This document shows positions 25,180 through 37,486 of a stretch of DNA of 64,000 bases, one piece after another. The position numbers were made by a program, and so were the translations under genes. The notes beneath the pieces are model-generated. The model was given only the letters and a program-made list of their open reading frames with translations. It was not told the origin of the DNA and ran no database searches. The stretch's first letter is position 1, and each line of letters begins with the position of its first letter. Origin of the DNA: Isoetes taiwanensis (lineage: Eukaryota > Streptophyta > Lycopodiopsida > Isoetales > Isoetaceae); assembly GCA_021234155.1 (NCBI GenBank), contig JAJEKV010000065.1, positions 4,521,594 to 4,585,593 of the forward strand. The letters are read 5' to 3'.

Positions 25180-28100
25180 GCAGATCATTATGCTATTATT
25201 TAAAGGTAGAAGCAAACAAAAGTTTCATATTTGCCTTGAGAGATGAGAAGAGTTGGTGCTAACGGTGATTGGTGTGGCAACGTATCGATGCCGCTGGGCC
25301 GTGCAGATGGATCAAAAGATGAACGCCATAACAGGTTCGTGACACTTTAATCTTCCTATAAATTCCAACTTTTGTAAACTTCAATAATCCCCATGTTTGA
25401 GTTATGTATAGCTAGATTCTTACACTACATTGTGATTACAACATAATAAGCTGAGCTTGAAACGTTATGACTTCCTATATGAACCACCTGCTCATGACAT
25501 GCAGGTTGTTGGGCGAGATATCATCAGATAAATTTCTTTCTGTTCATAGATTGCTGCACATATTAACTTTTAGAGCTGTCTGTGTTTCTTACTAAACAAA
25601 AGAATGCTGATAGTTTCTTAGGGAAAGTATGAGCTTTCTGGGATGAGTTTTTCCCAGAGTCAGATATTTTAGTTCTTTCATCATGTTTAATCCTTTTGAT
25701 GCTAATGTCCAATTAGAAAGATAGGAAGGATAAGTAGCTTAATAAGGTCATGTTGCATTTTGGGGTATCTATGCCCATGTTTTTGCCAATACTTCAACTT
25801 TATCAATTTCGGTTTCCAATGAGATGGGCGTCTTAATAATTCTTGATGAAACCTTATTGGTTTTGTGGGATCCACTGATGTTTGAAAGTAGTCTAAATAA
25901 TTGAGCAGCTAACCATGATGTTGAATTCATTGTCCATTGCACTCATACTCCGGGACTAACTACCCTTTGGTGTTGCTGTTTTACTTTAGCTAATGATTAT
26001 TTCATGGATAGAAATTGATCCTATGAAGCATGGATGCTAGCCCGTGTATTTAATTGGGGCATTGCATATGTTGTGTGTGTAGAAACATTTGACATAATAG
26101 TTAACTTGAGGGGTTCTAAATGGTCAATTTGTTGGGGATGAAACATTAAGTAGACTGAATAGCATCACAAAACTTCTTCTATCTTTCATTCCACGTTCAA
26201 AGTGAAATCAAAATTGGCATTATGGTGGATGCAAGAACATTGGCTGCTGAGGATCTTGAAAGAGCACAAGAATTCAAAATAAGTGCTATTCTAATGAAGC
26301 TTTTGGTTGTACTTATTTGTTGATTCTACAGTTCAGTACAGTATAGGACTTAGATGTTGAATTGATGCCATAGGAGTAATTGCTGCAGAGGAAGCATCAG
26401 ATTGAGGCAGTTAATGGTGGATGGGCAATGCTTCGTCTAACTGTAGTTGTTGTTATAGAAGGCCAAGGTGGGAAGACTATTGTATCTCAGGCAACACGTA
26501 TGCAGTTGGAACAAATGCAGTTGAAACTTGGCTACTTTAGCACCATGAAGAATTGGCATGCATAATCTCTAGGGTCATTTTTCTGTGCTTTGTTGATCAT
26601 CGTGGTTTTATGTGCATGCTTCTGGCTATATCAATATTCTACATGCTGAAAAGTGACTTTTAATTTGTTCAGTTTTAATAGCTTAGTGCACAATAGTAGT
26701 TAAAATGTCCATTTTCATCTATTGATTAAGTGCAATCTGTTGACAATTTGGTTTTTTTGGAGACTACATACATAAAAAACCATCCGTAAAATATTCTGCC
26801 TGCCACGTGTTCTCAACAATGCTATTCACCATAAAACAACCTGCAACAATATGTGTTATTTTCTTATTTGAGTCCAAATATAGTGAATGCTTATTTTTTT
26901 GGCCTCTGCAGTAAATAGCTACATCTCCCTCTGTTACATAAATATTGTAATACTATATTTGCAGCAGCAAATTTTACATGACCAATAACCTCTTTCACGA
27001 AACACATTTAAGAGTGTAAGGGATCTTGAAAATACTTACAGAAACTCAAGGGAAGCCTGGGAATATGTCTTTAGGTCTAGCCTTTTTCCACACCGATTTC
27101 ACAATGACAAGTCTTAAAATACTCGGGGAACTCGAGTATTAAATCCGACTTTCTTTCACACCATTTTACTAATGATAAGTCTTAAAATACTCAGAGAACT
27201 CGAGGGAAACTTGGAAAAGCATTTTTACTAGGGCTTTCTTCATACCATTTTTAACTTAACACAATTTCTGACTTAACACAACTTCCTCTATAATGATTTG
27301 GGAAAGAGAAATGTTCGCGGCAACCTTCGAACTCGAGGGAAACTTGGGAAAGTATTTTTATTAGGGCCTTCCTCACACCGCCGCAATAAATTTCTTGTAT
27401 ATAATAAATATAATGAAAGTTATTCCTTAGAAATATCATATCGTCTTTGATATGCGTGGCTAGGACCCTTTAACCCTTAAGACCGGAATAGCAAAATGCC
27501 ACTCAACGATTAGATTATAGCTAGTGTGTAGGTTACATTTCGATTTTTTTTATTAGAATTATTAGAATAAAATATAAAAATAAAATAGAATTGATTTTAC
27601 AATAGAGCAAGCCAAAATGTTGTGCATGTTTGAGTACAATTTAGGATATGATTGCTTTTTGGGTTGAGCAGTTCAGTCACCTTGATTTCATGTACAACAG
27701 AAGCAGCATCGCATCTGATTTACAAAATACAACACCAAAGAGAAGATACCATATTTTTTGGCTGGATTGGCAGTAGAATAGAAAACATTTTAAGTTGAGA
27801 CTTTGGATTTTTCTCGTAAGAAACAAGCCATGTGCCATGATTTGAGCTCCAATTGTAGACAACGCCAGCCACATGCATCAAACAATATCAGTAGTTGTAG
27901 ATAAAAAGGATGGGGATGAAACAATGAGCCAATAATGCGCCCATGTTCCAGTCCAGGTGAAAAATCAGCCTCAAATGGTATATAATCTTCCAGCCGGTGG
28001 GGAGCTGCCACCTGGAAAACGGAATTGACCAGTCGAGATATTCTGTTAAATAATAATTCTGGTGGTCATTAAAATATGCCTCCACGTCATCTCCCCGTCA

Positions 28101-28690
28101 GCAACAGAAACATAATTGAAGCCACCAAAATCCCCACCTCTATTCCGTCGCCCCTCGAATATTCCGACCTCGGCGGCGTATATTCCGTCTTCTAACGGCT
28201 TGGTTTGTTTCGTCGGGCGGGAGAGATGACCAAAATGAAAGAATATTCCTTTCCACCTAAACGGGCCAGGAATATTCGCCATAGTTGTTCTTGTGAAGTT
28301 CTACCTATCCGACGGAGGAGAAGTAATGCACAGCTCGTGTTTGCCGCTGCAATAGCTTGTCCTGGATTTGGGTTATCTTAGTTAATTTTTTTGCATGGGT
28401 ACAGGCTTTTCCACCTTTTCAATCGCGCTTTATTTTGCTTAAGAACCCGCCAGGTTTCAGCCAATTCTTCCCCAACAGCCAATGATTCTGTTTCTTGAGA
28501 CAACCCTTTTCAGAGCATGTCTTTTTAGCCCAGTTGCTCATTGTGCAGCAAAGACTCCAATGATTCACTTTTCGGCTTGGTGAAGACCTTCTGTTTGCTT
28601 GAATTGGGCAGAATTTGTTGTTAGAGTAATTGGGTTCCATTTATAGCTTCAATTCAATCAAGAAGGTGAAGAGCCCATCAAAGAATTGGT
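25180..28690. other. Mostly non-coding; exon-like fragments and short repeats
   Basis: Two plus-strand pieces look exon-like but unassigned: about 26215-26300 (VDARTLAAEDLERAQEF) and 26380-26565 (QIEAVNGGWAMLRL ... ATRMQLEQMQLKLGYF). 27030-27440 holds degenerate repeats around ACTCGAGGGAAACTTGG and an AGAGAAATGTTCGC ... AATAAATTTCTTGTATAT block that recurs at 61470-61520. 28050-28690 is likely promoter and 5' UTR of the CBS gene. Minus-strand open frames here show no domain. Confidence 0.35.
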
Positions 28691-28707
28691 AGTTTTTGAT
28701 ACTAGGT

Positions 28708-31700
28708 ATGGCTACTCCGGCGCCCACCGGTTTAGGACAAAGCAAACTGCCGACACCAAGGCGTAGCTCCTCTATGGCTAGAAAGAAAACGCCTTCTGAA
28801 ACTGGAAGCACACATCGAAGGCCCAGCAGCAACAGCAGTGTTCGGTCTCGGTCAGTACTTATCTTTCTTGATACGATTTTAAAATTCATTTTGGCTATTC
28901 CGTTAAGGACTGATTCATGCCAATTCGTAAAGATTTTGCTTATGCTCTGTTCTTTGATAGTGTTTTGGAGAGTTGTGATATTGTTTTTGAAGCTATGCGG
29001 TAGATTTTGTTTGATGTGGCCTTTATGCATCGGTCCTTTTTTTTCCATTTTTCTCTTATCTCATTCTTAAAGTTGAATCCATCATCTGCTTATTTTTCTG
29101 GTCTTATCAATGCTTGCCCCCATTATATGACCAAACAATGGCCATAAGATACCCCATATGTAAGTCATGCATTAACACATGTTCTTAATACAATTGACAG
29201 TTCTGGAGGAGATGAAAGAACAGTGAAGAGATTGAGGCTTTCCAAGGCATTGACCATTTCAGATACTACTACTGTTGCTGATGCATGCAAACGAATGGCT
29301 ACCAGGAGAGTAGATGCTGCTTTGTTAACAAATTCTAGTGCCCTTCTGTGTGGAATAATGACAGATAAGGTATTAACCTGTGCATTTCTCGAACTCTTAT
29401 TTTGTCTGATATTGCAGCTTTTATGGAACTTCATAAACCATTCAGGATGTCGCTATGAGAGTTATTGCAGAAGGTCTTAAACCAGAAGAGACATTGGTTT
29501 CAAAAGTTATGACAAGGAATCCAAGTTTTGTCATGGGTGATAGCTTACGGTTGATGCTCTGCAAAAGATGGTTCAAGGTGTGTTTTAGTTTTCAATATGA
29601 TGGGATGCAAAATATGTCAAGTTTAATATTTTAAAGGAACGCTGTCCGGCCTTATCCTCTGAAGTAATGTGTATACAGGCAAATTTAGACATCTTCCAGT
29701 GGTAGAAAATGGCGGTTGTTGCCTTACTGGACATCACAAAAATGCCTTTTATGATGCCATTGCCCGTATGGAAAGGGCTGCTGAAAAGGGTAATGCTATT
29801 GCCGCTGCTGTCGAGGGCGTTGAACGGCAATGGGGCAATTCCATTGCTGGTAAGAAATCTAGTTTGGATCTTGCTGCTCTAAGATTATGGCATAACGATT
29901 GTGAAACTTATATATTCAGGAGGGCACTCGAGCTTCGTCGAGACATTGCGGGAGAAAATGTTCCGGCCCACTTTAGGCTCATTTATAACAGAGGCAAGCA
30001 AGTATGTTCAAGGTCCTTATAACCTTTTGATTTTACTGCTGAACATGTATTATAATTGCTCAATTTTTTACATTATGAAGCTCTCAATGCCTCCTTTAGG
30101 GTTGAACAAATGCCTTAGTATCTTCTAATATATAATGGCTTTGCTAGTTGCAAATCAAGTTAATGAAGCTTATTTGTTGATCTTACAAATTTGGTCTTAA
30201 TGAGATTTCTTAAGTGTTGTATGTTCTGTTACAGAGTCTCAACAGTTTCACCTTCTGATACTATTTACACAGCAGCCAAAAAAATGCGTGAATTAAAGAC
30301 AAGCTATGTGATTGTTACAGTTAGTGGCAACAAACCCCACGGCATATTGACGTATCTTCTTTCCTCCCTTTAATGTTTCTCATCTTTCAGAGTATTCAGG
30401 CTTGGGTTCTTATCTGTGTCTAAACGCAGCTCGAAAGACGTCTTAATGCGAGTTGTGGCAGCAGGTATTAGTGCTGATACAGTTGTTGAAAAGGTAGATG
30501 TGCACCCTTTACAGCAGCAGAAGAGCTGTAAGCAGTCCTTAATTTTGACCCCCTTTCACATTTAATGGATCATGTAGGTTATGACACCAAATCCTGAATG
30601 TGCTACACTGGAGACAACAATTGTAGATGCTCTTCATGTTATGCATGATGGAAGGTTTCTTCATTTACCAGTTATCAGCAAAGGTTCGTTGGTACATAAT
30701 ATGCTTAGCTATCTGTAAAACTAAGAAAACTAAGAAAATTAGATGTATGACTCTCCATAAGAAAAGATGGCTATCAATTTTGCTCCCGTCGTACTGATGG
30801 CAATATACTAAGCTCTACTGTGTTCCATCACAGATGGTCATGTAGTGGCATGTGTGGATGTGCTTCAGCTAACACATGCAGCATTTGCCACAGTAAGTGC
30901 TAATAGTTAGCTCATCAGAAAGTTCTCTGGATGTGCCTTTTTTAAGTTTATGTTTTCAAGCTCTTTGTGGTTAATTTGGCAGGTCGGGACAAGTGCAGCT
31001 GGGGGTGGTGATGTAGGAAGCGCAATGATGCAGAAGTTTTGGGACTCTGCCTTTGCATTGGAACCTTCTACAGAAGAAGATGACGATTCCCAAAGGTGTG
31101 GTCTCTTTCTCAGTATTGATCTTTTATTGATGCATTGCTATGCCCAGTGCTGACAAATTTACTCCCACGCAGCGACATTTCTGCAAGGCTCATGCCGGAT
31201 GGCTATGCACCTGAAGGTGTTCGACCGAATAATTCCGTCTCCAATGCATTTGCTTTTAAGCTGGAAGACAGGAAGGGACGTATCCATAGGTTTCAATGTG
31301 GTGAGTTATCACAAAGATTTTATCCACAAGTTGTGTAAATTTCATAAATTTCTTTTCGTTTTTATAGGTGTTCAAAGCCTTTCTGAGCTTATATCTATTA
31401 TTAAGCAACGTTTGGGAGATATTGATTCATCTCGGATCCCTCAATTGATGGTATCAGTTCACTTCCTGTTGTCATTATTGGTAAATGCAAATCCTAGCTC
31501 GTTATTGATGGGTCCTTTCTTTTTGAAGTACGAAGATGATGAAGGCGACCGGGTTCTGCTTGCAAGTGATAGTGATCTAATAGATGCTGTAAATTTTGCT
31601 AGAGTTTCTGGATCAAAGGTAAAAGAACATGCCATGTTGTCTTTGTTAATGTTTGATAGTGCAGTGTTCATGCACCAAATGGATGTTGTGTTGTCTGACA

Positions 31701-31920
31701 TTCAAGAGTTTATGTTAAAACTGACTAGTTCCAGTACTGCCAGGGTTTGAGGCTTTTTCTAGACAGGTCAAGCTCTGATACTGGCAAGGGAGTTGGTACT
31801 GAATTTAAAATGAAGAATAAGGAGGGTTGGGGATCATCTTATGGAGTTTCTGTTGCTGCTGGTGCTGCAGCAGTGGCTGGCATTAGTCTTATGTATTACT
31901 TGAAACGATCGGGCGAATAA
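28708..31920 (+). CDS. CBS and PB1 domain-containing protein (CBSCBSPB type)
   Basis: Fourteen exons can be drawn with GT-AG borders throughout: 28708-28850, 29201-29369, 29446-29577, 29679-29849, 29920-30001, 30235-30351, 30430-30493, 30578-30683, 30834-30892, 30983-31095, 31173-31300, 31368-31450, 31529-31618 and 31744-31920. The product is about 544 residues. Its order is a basic Ser-rich N-terminus, four CBS motifs (about 55-345; e.g. ALLCGIMTDK, KFRHLPVV, VMTPNPECAT), a linker with MMQKFWDSAFAL, a PB1 domain (about 405-490; FAFKLEDRKGRIHRF, YEDDEGDRVLLASDSDL) and a C-terminal hydrophobic segment followed by KR. This is the plant CBSCBSPB family: CBS pairs bind adenosyl ligands, PB1 mediates protein pairing, and a tail anchor is likely. 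Oddities: exon 3 lacks one base after GDSL, and exon 4 is shifted out of frame over about 13 codons, then restored. Everything else is intact, so assembly error or recent damage are both possible. Confidence 0.93.
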
Positions 31921-33198
31921 TTACATGATAATATACAGTGAAGGTATGATTGGAAAACCTTTATTTGGTGAAGGTGGCTTTGCAAGCAGGGGCAATGAAT
32001 TACCATGGGTTACGACCTTTTATTTGTCGAAGAATGCCGAAGCATGTAAGGCAATAAATTTTGTTCATACTATGCCCACTAACCCCAGAACTCAAATTAT
32101 TGATGTGAAAGCCTAAGGCACTTCTCATCTTGCCCCTTTAGGGGGTAATATTTATTATGCAACATCCTATTACCTTGAGAGTTTGTTCTCAAGAACCCAC
32201 TAGGTCATAGTGGAGGAAGGCCGCTACTTTGGTCCATATTGTAATGATAAAAATTGTATTTGAATGGAAAAATATGTTTGGAGGGTATATGGTTAGAGGA
32301 AAACTTGTTACAACGTTATGTTTTAATAACACAAAACACAAAAAGGCTGCATTAAATTCCGTTGGTGGCAATTTGAGCTAAAGAAGGCTGTCTGAATTCC
32401 ATAATGGCAATTTGAACCAAAAGAAAGCTGTCCATTTCTGATATATGCAACTACGCGACAAAAAGTTTTGAGCTGTCCCTGTAAAGTCAGATGGGATTCA
32501 GTAGTGAAACAATTGGCATGATGCATCCATGTGGGAAGGCTAGGATTTATAGGACCAGGTGCTGCACATACCTGTACCTCAATGTCAATGTGAGTAAATT
32601 TTGTTGACATCCTTCTACGCGGTTTGTCGCCTTCACACTGACATCATGTCAAGTCCAAACCTTTCTGCCTAAGGAGAAACTTAAAGCTGGTGGAAGGGCA
32701 TATTTGAATTTAAAAATGCTTATGGATAAAGAACAGTACAGAGTGTGTGCATAATATTGCATTGCCTATCCAAGTTATTTCAATATTAAGGAGATCCTTG
32801 ATGCAGTGTAGCATGGCCATAACTTGTCAGCACATTATTCATGTGAGAATGTGAATAAGAATGCCAAAGGATCCTAAACCTTTCACATGTCACATGTCAC
32901 TTCATCGATTACAAAAGCAATGCAAATGGGTCAAAAAGAAGATTGAGTGGACATAACATTCAAAACAAAACAAAGGGAAAGGTGGGCTCTGTTTTGATGT
33001 GAATAAAAAAAAGAAAAAGTATGAATAAGCGTGCACAGGCATGTATTTCCCAACGCCCAGAAAAATGATGGCGAGCAGGAGATGTGTCTACTGTGCCACC
33101 ATCATTCTTTCTTCAATCGATGAGCACCCACTACATTCTTCTTATTTGATCCTTTGTTGTTTGATTCCTTTGTTGTTTTGCAGGCAGGGATCAGAAAT
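31921..33198. other. 3' flank of CBS gene and intergenic DNA
   Basis: 3' UTR followed by AT-rich DNA. No gene or clear repeat seen. The last ~100 bp are the probable promoter and leader of the small secreted-protein gene. Confidence 0.35.
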
Positions 33199-33641
33199 AT
33201 GAAGCGCTTCTTCTTGGCTATGGCCATAACTATTCTGGTCTGCAACCAGGTCATGTGCTGCCAAGGTATATGTTACAGAGTTTGATTCTTCTTCTGTTCA
33301 TGTTTTCTCTGTTTGGTTTTGTTGTTTTCTTTTTTTTTTTTTGTCCAGTTTGAAGGTGTGATGTTCCTGTAAATTGTTGTTGTGATGTAGGTTATTTGGA
33401 GAGCAGCATGTGGGGAAGCAGAAGGTTGTTGGTTGCGCGTAATGCGGATCAGCCGCAGCGCAGTACTCCGACGGGCCCGTTTGATCCGCGCCATTATGCA
33501 GGCATGATTGTTAAGAAGGATTGCAGCAAGAAGGTTGGTGGTAGAATGGATCATGTTGAACGTGAGGTTCCTTCTGGTCCTCAAGATCCCCTCCTTGTTG
33601 GCATCCGAGTCACTGGCTGCTCTGTCCCACGCAGACCTTGA
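33199..33641 (+). CDS. Small secreted protein with two CLE-like motifs
   Basis: Two exons, 33199-33265 and 33391-33641, joined by a 125-bp GT-AG intron, give 105 residues. Residues 1-22 form a classic signal peptide (MKRFFLAMAITILVCNQVMC) with cleavage likely after the Cys/Gln region. The mature part contains STPTGPFDPRHYAG and, after a basic linker, REVPSGPQDPLL. Both follow the pattern x-P-(S/T)-G-P-x-D-P and resemble CLE peptide signatures (VPSGPDPLH-type), but with one extra residue between GP and DP. Two cysteines remain in the mature part (KKDCSKK and VTGCSVP). The reading frame is open and the splice sites are good. AATAAA lies at 33854-33859. The ATG is chosen because it begins the signal peptide. 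Could be a divergent CLE-type prepropeptide or an unrelated secreted protein. Confidence 0.72.
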
Positions 33642-36060
33642 CTTGACTTGACTTGATTTAGAGAAGTTATGTTTGCATTAGTTTCTAATATAACCGCACA
33701 CTCTCGAAACCTCTCTCATCCCTCTGGCTTCTTCTATCACACTTCAATATGTAAAGTTCCCACTCTCCTGCTGTAGATGCTTTTTTCCTATCTATTCAAA
33801 TCTAGTTGTAGTGCATTGCCCAGTTCTCTCAATGCACCTTGACTTGTCCCAACAATAAAGTATTGGTAGTGGAGTGTTTATCATCTCGCCTTGCAAGATT
33901 GCAATCATATTTGCAAGGATAAGTTCATTTCACAGTTCATTCTATTCAATATGTCTTAGCCCTCCATTGTGACACTAAGATTATTGATGTTGCAAATTAA
34001 TCTATTAACATCCACCTCGCTATGCTTTAGAATCAATTTTATTGTTACTAGCTAGTATAGCAAACAATGTAACAATTCCTCATTTTTTATCCTTTATAAG
34101 CTCGCTTCTCTACTGTTGGATTGCAAAGCATACAATTTATATGGTATTTTAATGAAATTTACATGAAGGTTACATTTCTAATCTGTGAAAAAAGCTGGAA
34201 ACGCATACTAAATAATACGCACAATCTGACTTCAAAATATATATATCATTTTGAACAACGCCATATAGGATCTAAATGCCAAAATACATACACAATGGTT
34301 TGTACGATGCATTTGCAGGGGGAATCAAAGCATTAAGCAAAGCATATTAATGGTGCAAGATATACAACATTAACCAACATAGCACAAGAGGATGGAATCA
34401 GAAAGGTTTCAACCTATTCCTCTCTATATCATCTCTACAACTTGATCAAAGGTGAATTCCTAGCTATATCATCTCTACAACTTGATCAAAGGTGAAGTGA
34501 GGACGAACAAAACTAGTGTGCTTGATACCTTAATATAGCGTGATAAAACTAGAACTATGTTTTGGATATTATTATTATTATTTTTTTTTTGAAGTCAAGG
34601 ATCTGTATTATATTCAAAGGATAAAACATTTACATACATACAGCTGAGTCCAGAGCTGCTACCACTTCTCATATCCATGAATAGCAGTCCAAACTCTGGG
34701 CCTAGTACTCTTCGAGCCTCTCTTAACTTCTTCTTCATAGGATACTACAGGAGAGAAGGACTAATTTCCTAGACCCTAATGACACAACTAGGGACAGTTA
34801 CTGAACAGGAACTACCCGGCCTCTTCTCCAAGCAGATACTATGGGAGCAAAGTTCATGTCTTTCCACATGCCCCAACTGCATCATTGCTTCAAAAATAGG
34901 CCCTTAGATATAGCAAAGAAACCAGACTTGAGATTACCAGCAGCAAGAAAGGGAGTAGCCAATCGCACTGGTCAGTTGCCAAACTAGAGACATGATCCTC
35001 TTTATGCTCCCCGCCGAAGATAGTGCTGATCTCATCAGCTGATGCAGCAATACTATAGGGGATGCCTCATGCAATGAGGCACTCAACCTTCTTCTCACCA
35101 AGCGGACCAAAAGGAACACTATTGGTTCAAAAAAAAAAAAAAAAAAAAAAAAAGACATTGACAACTTCAAAAATAACATATAAACCATTAAATAGATCCA
35201 AAATATCAAGTATTTGATATCCATTTATTATAATCCAAAAATCACAAATCCCATAAACAACCACAACTATCCTTTATGATCCCATTGTCTGTGAGTGCTC
35301 TCGTGCAAGTTTAGTTAATCCAATGCATCCAATGCTTTAGTAGCCGCAGTGGCGCTACTTTCTTGCAATCTCCCTTCTTCGACCAAGCAACTTCCTGCAG
35401 AATCTCTCCCACAAGCTTGCTGCAAAAATTCATGGCAATGGCAACAAAATTCACGACTTCTTTCCTGAGGACCCTTCGCTTGCAGTTGTTCCATCGGCCA
35501 CCTACTATTTGAAACTTAGCAATCGAGCTGGATTTTGCTAGTAATCAATGTTTAAAGCTGGTCATTTTTTGATATTGGTCGTTATTTGATGTTGTATTTG
35601 TTGTATCCTTTAAAAAAATTGTTGCAACATTTTTTAAAAGTTGGGTTGGCCTTTTTAAAAAATAGGAGCCCCCTATTTTAGATTGCACATTTTCATCTTA
35701 TCTTATCTTGTTTATAGAGCATGCAATGGTGTGGCGGCCTTTCTCCATCTTTTTTTTGTTCTTTAACTTTAGTGACCTGCCTTGGATATTTTTGCCTCTA
35801 ACAATGGTTTGCCACAAAAGTCCCTTTTTTTATTAGAACTTTTGTGTCGGTCTTTTAAAAAAAAAAATAGAAGGCCTTTGCCTACTTTAGATTGCACCTT
35901 TTTCTTGTTTATAAATCATGCCACGTTGTGGTGGTTTTTTAAAACATAAAAAGTCTTCGTCCACCATTTTGTTCTTTATCTTTAGTGACTTGGATATTTT
36001 TTTTTTAGCAATGGTTTGCCACAAAACAACAAGATTTTTTTTTTTTTTTGCAGTTTATCT
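33642..36060. other. Intergenic DNA with retro-tail remnants
   Basis: 3' UTR of the peptide gene, then AT-rich DNA. A T-rich run at about 34578-34590 followed by GAAGTCAAGGATCTG, and a 25-A run at 35129-35153, look like tails of non-LTR insertions pointing in opposite directions. The T-run start resembles those at 51737 and 54714. Direct repeat ATATCATCTCTACAACTTGATCAAAGG occurs at about 34425 and 34464. No gene recognised. Confidence 0.45.
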
Positions 36061-37320
36061 TCTAGTGTATATTAGAAATAAATGCAAAGTAGAATAGAGG
36101 GGTTCTAGCGCGTATCAAACATAATGCAAAGTAGAGTAGAGGGATTTTAAGCGAATCAACCACTGAGCTTCCAATTTTAAAAAAATCAAATTAGAAAGGA
36201 AAGGAAAACCAGAAAGATTGCTCAAAACGATGGAATTTCATAGAGAGAAACACAAACAGAGCAAAAACTATTTGGATTAAGCATCACTGACACTCCCTTG
36301 ATTGGCTTTGTCTGCAAAAAAAAGCCAATGGATCATCTTGCAAAGACCCAACATCACGATCAGCACAGAACCCTGTCGCCATCATCCCGCCCCTGTTACA
36401 CTTAACCTAAATCAAAATACCTAAAATAAAATATACCACGTCACCAAAATAAAAATCTTTAAATAGCAACATGCCACGTTATCTTTTTTTAGCATCTCCA
36501 TGTGACGTTTTTTAACAGCTAAAAAATCAACTTTCATAAACGAAACCCATCCATCATCAGTATCGTGCGATAATATCTACTAATACACCTCCATAACCAT
36601 TCATAATCTTATGTAACACGATACGCTTTTCACAAATTCGAAACCTTGATGCAAAGTAGAGTAGAGGGGTTCTAGGGCATATCAGAAATAATGCAAAGTA
36701 TAATAGAGAGTAAGATTTTATTTTGCGGCTCATCTTCTAGTGCATATCAGAAATAAATGCAATAGAATAGAGGGGTTCTAGCGCGTATCGAAAATAATGC
36801 AAAATAGAGTAGAGAGTAAGAATTTCTTCTGCGGTTCATCTTCTAACACATGATCGAAATAAATACAAAGTAGAGTAGTGGGGTTCTAGAGCATATGAGA
36901 AATAATGCTATTCTACGATAATATCTACTAATACACCTCCATAACATTCACAATCTTATGTAACACGATACGCTTTTCAGAAATTCGAAACCCTAATGCA
37001 AAGTAGAGTAGAGGGGTTCTAGAGCATATCAGAAATAATGCAAAGTAGAATAGAGAGTAAGATTTTCTTTTGCGGTTCATCTTCTAGAGCATATTAGAAA
37101 TAAATGCAAAGTAGAATAGACGGGTTCTAGCGCATATAAAAAATAATGCAAAATAGAGTAGAAGTAAGATTTTCTTCTGCGGTTCATCTTCTAACACATA
37201 ATCGAAATAAATACAAAGTAGAGTAGAGGGGTTCTAGAGCATATCAAAAATAAATACAAAGTAGAGTAGAGGGGTTCTAGAGCATATGAGAAATAATGCA
37301 AAGTAGAATAGAATAGAGGG
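36060..37320. repeat. Degenerate tandem repeat around GCAAAGTAGAGTAGAGGGG
   Basis: Repeated units of roughly 40-90 bp contain AATGCAAAGTAGAATAGA, GGGGTTCTAG and GCATATCAGAAATAA. A longer order is visible: a block with ACTAATACACCTCCATAAC and ACGATACGCTTTTC occurs near 36577 and again near 36925, about 348 bp apart. The array stops exactly where the tRNA-Pro gene begins. Confidence 0.85.
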
Positions 37321-37389
37321 GCATTCCGAGAATTGAACTCGGGACCTCTTGCACCCTAAGCAAGAATCATACCACTAGACCAAATGCCC
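37318..37389 (-). tRNA. tRNA-Pro (anticodon AGG)
   Basis: The 72-nt minus-strand sequence folds as a full cloverleaf. The acceptor stem GGGCATT pairs with AATGCCC, the D arm is TGGTCTAGTGGTA, the anticodon stem CTTGC/GCAAG frames the loop TTAGGGT (anticodon AGG), and the T arm is CCGAG-TTCAATT-CTCGG. The discriminator base is C. Typical nuclear plant tRNA-Pro. No intron. Lies 97 bp upstream of the O-fucosyltransferase start, transcribed in the opposite direction. Confidence 0.95.
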
Positions 37390-37486
37390 TTTCCCGCACT
37401 GATTTTAAAAAACAATACATTCTCAGAAATAAAACATCGACCGATCATAAAAGTAGCGAAACTGTGATTTTCTACATACATTTGAG

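Noticed and set aside
28046-29048. Minus-strand frames opposite the CBS gene leader and first exon
   Set aside because: No domain, no splice support, overlap with a strong plus-strand gene.
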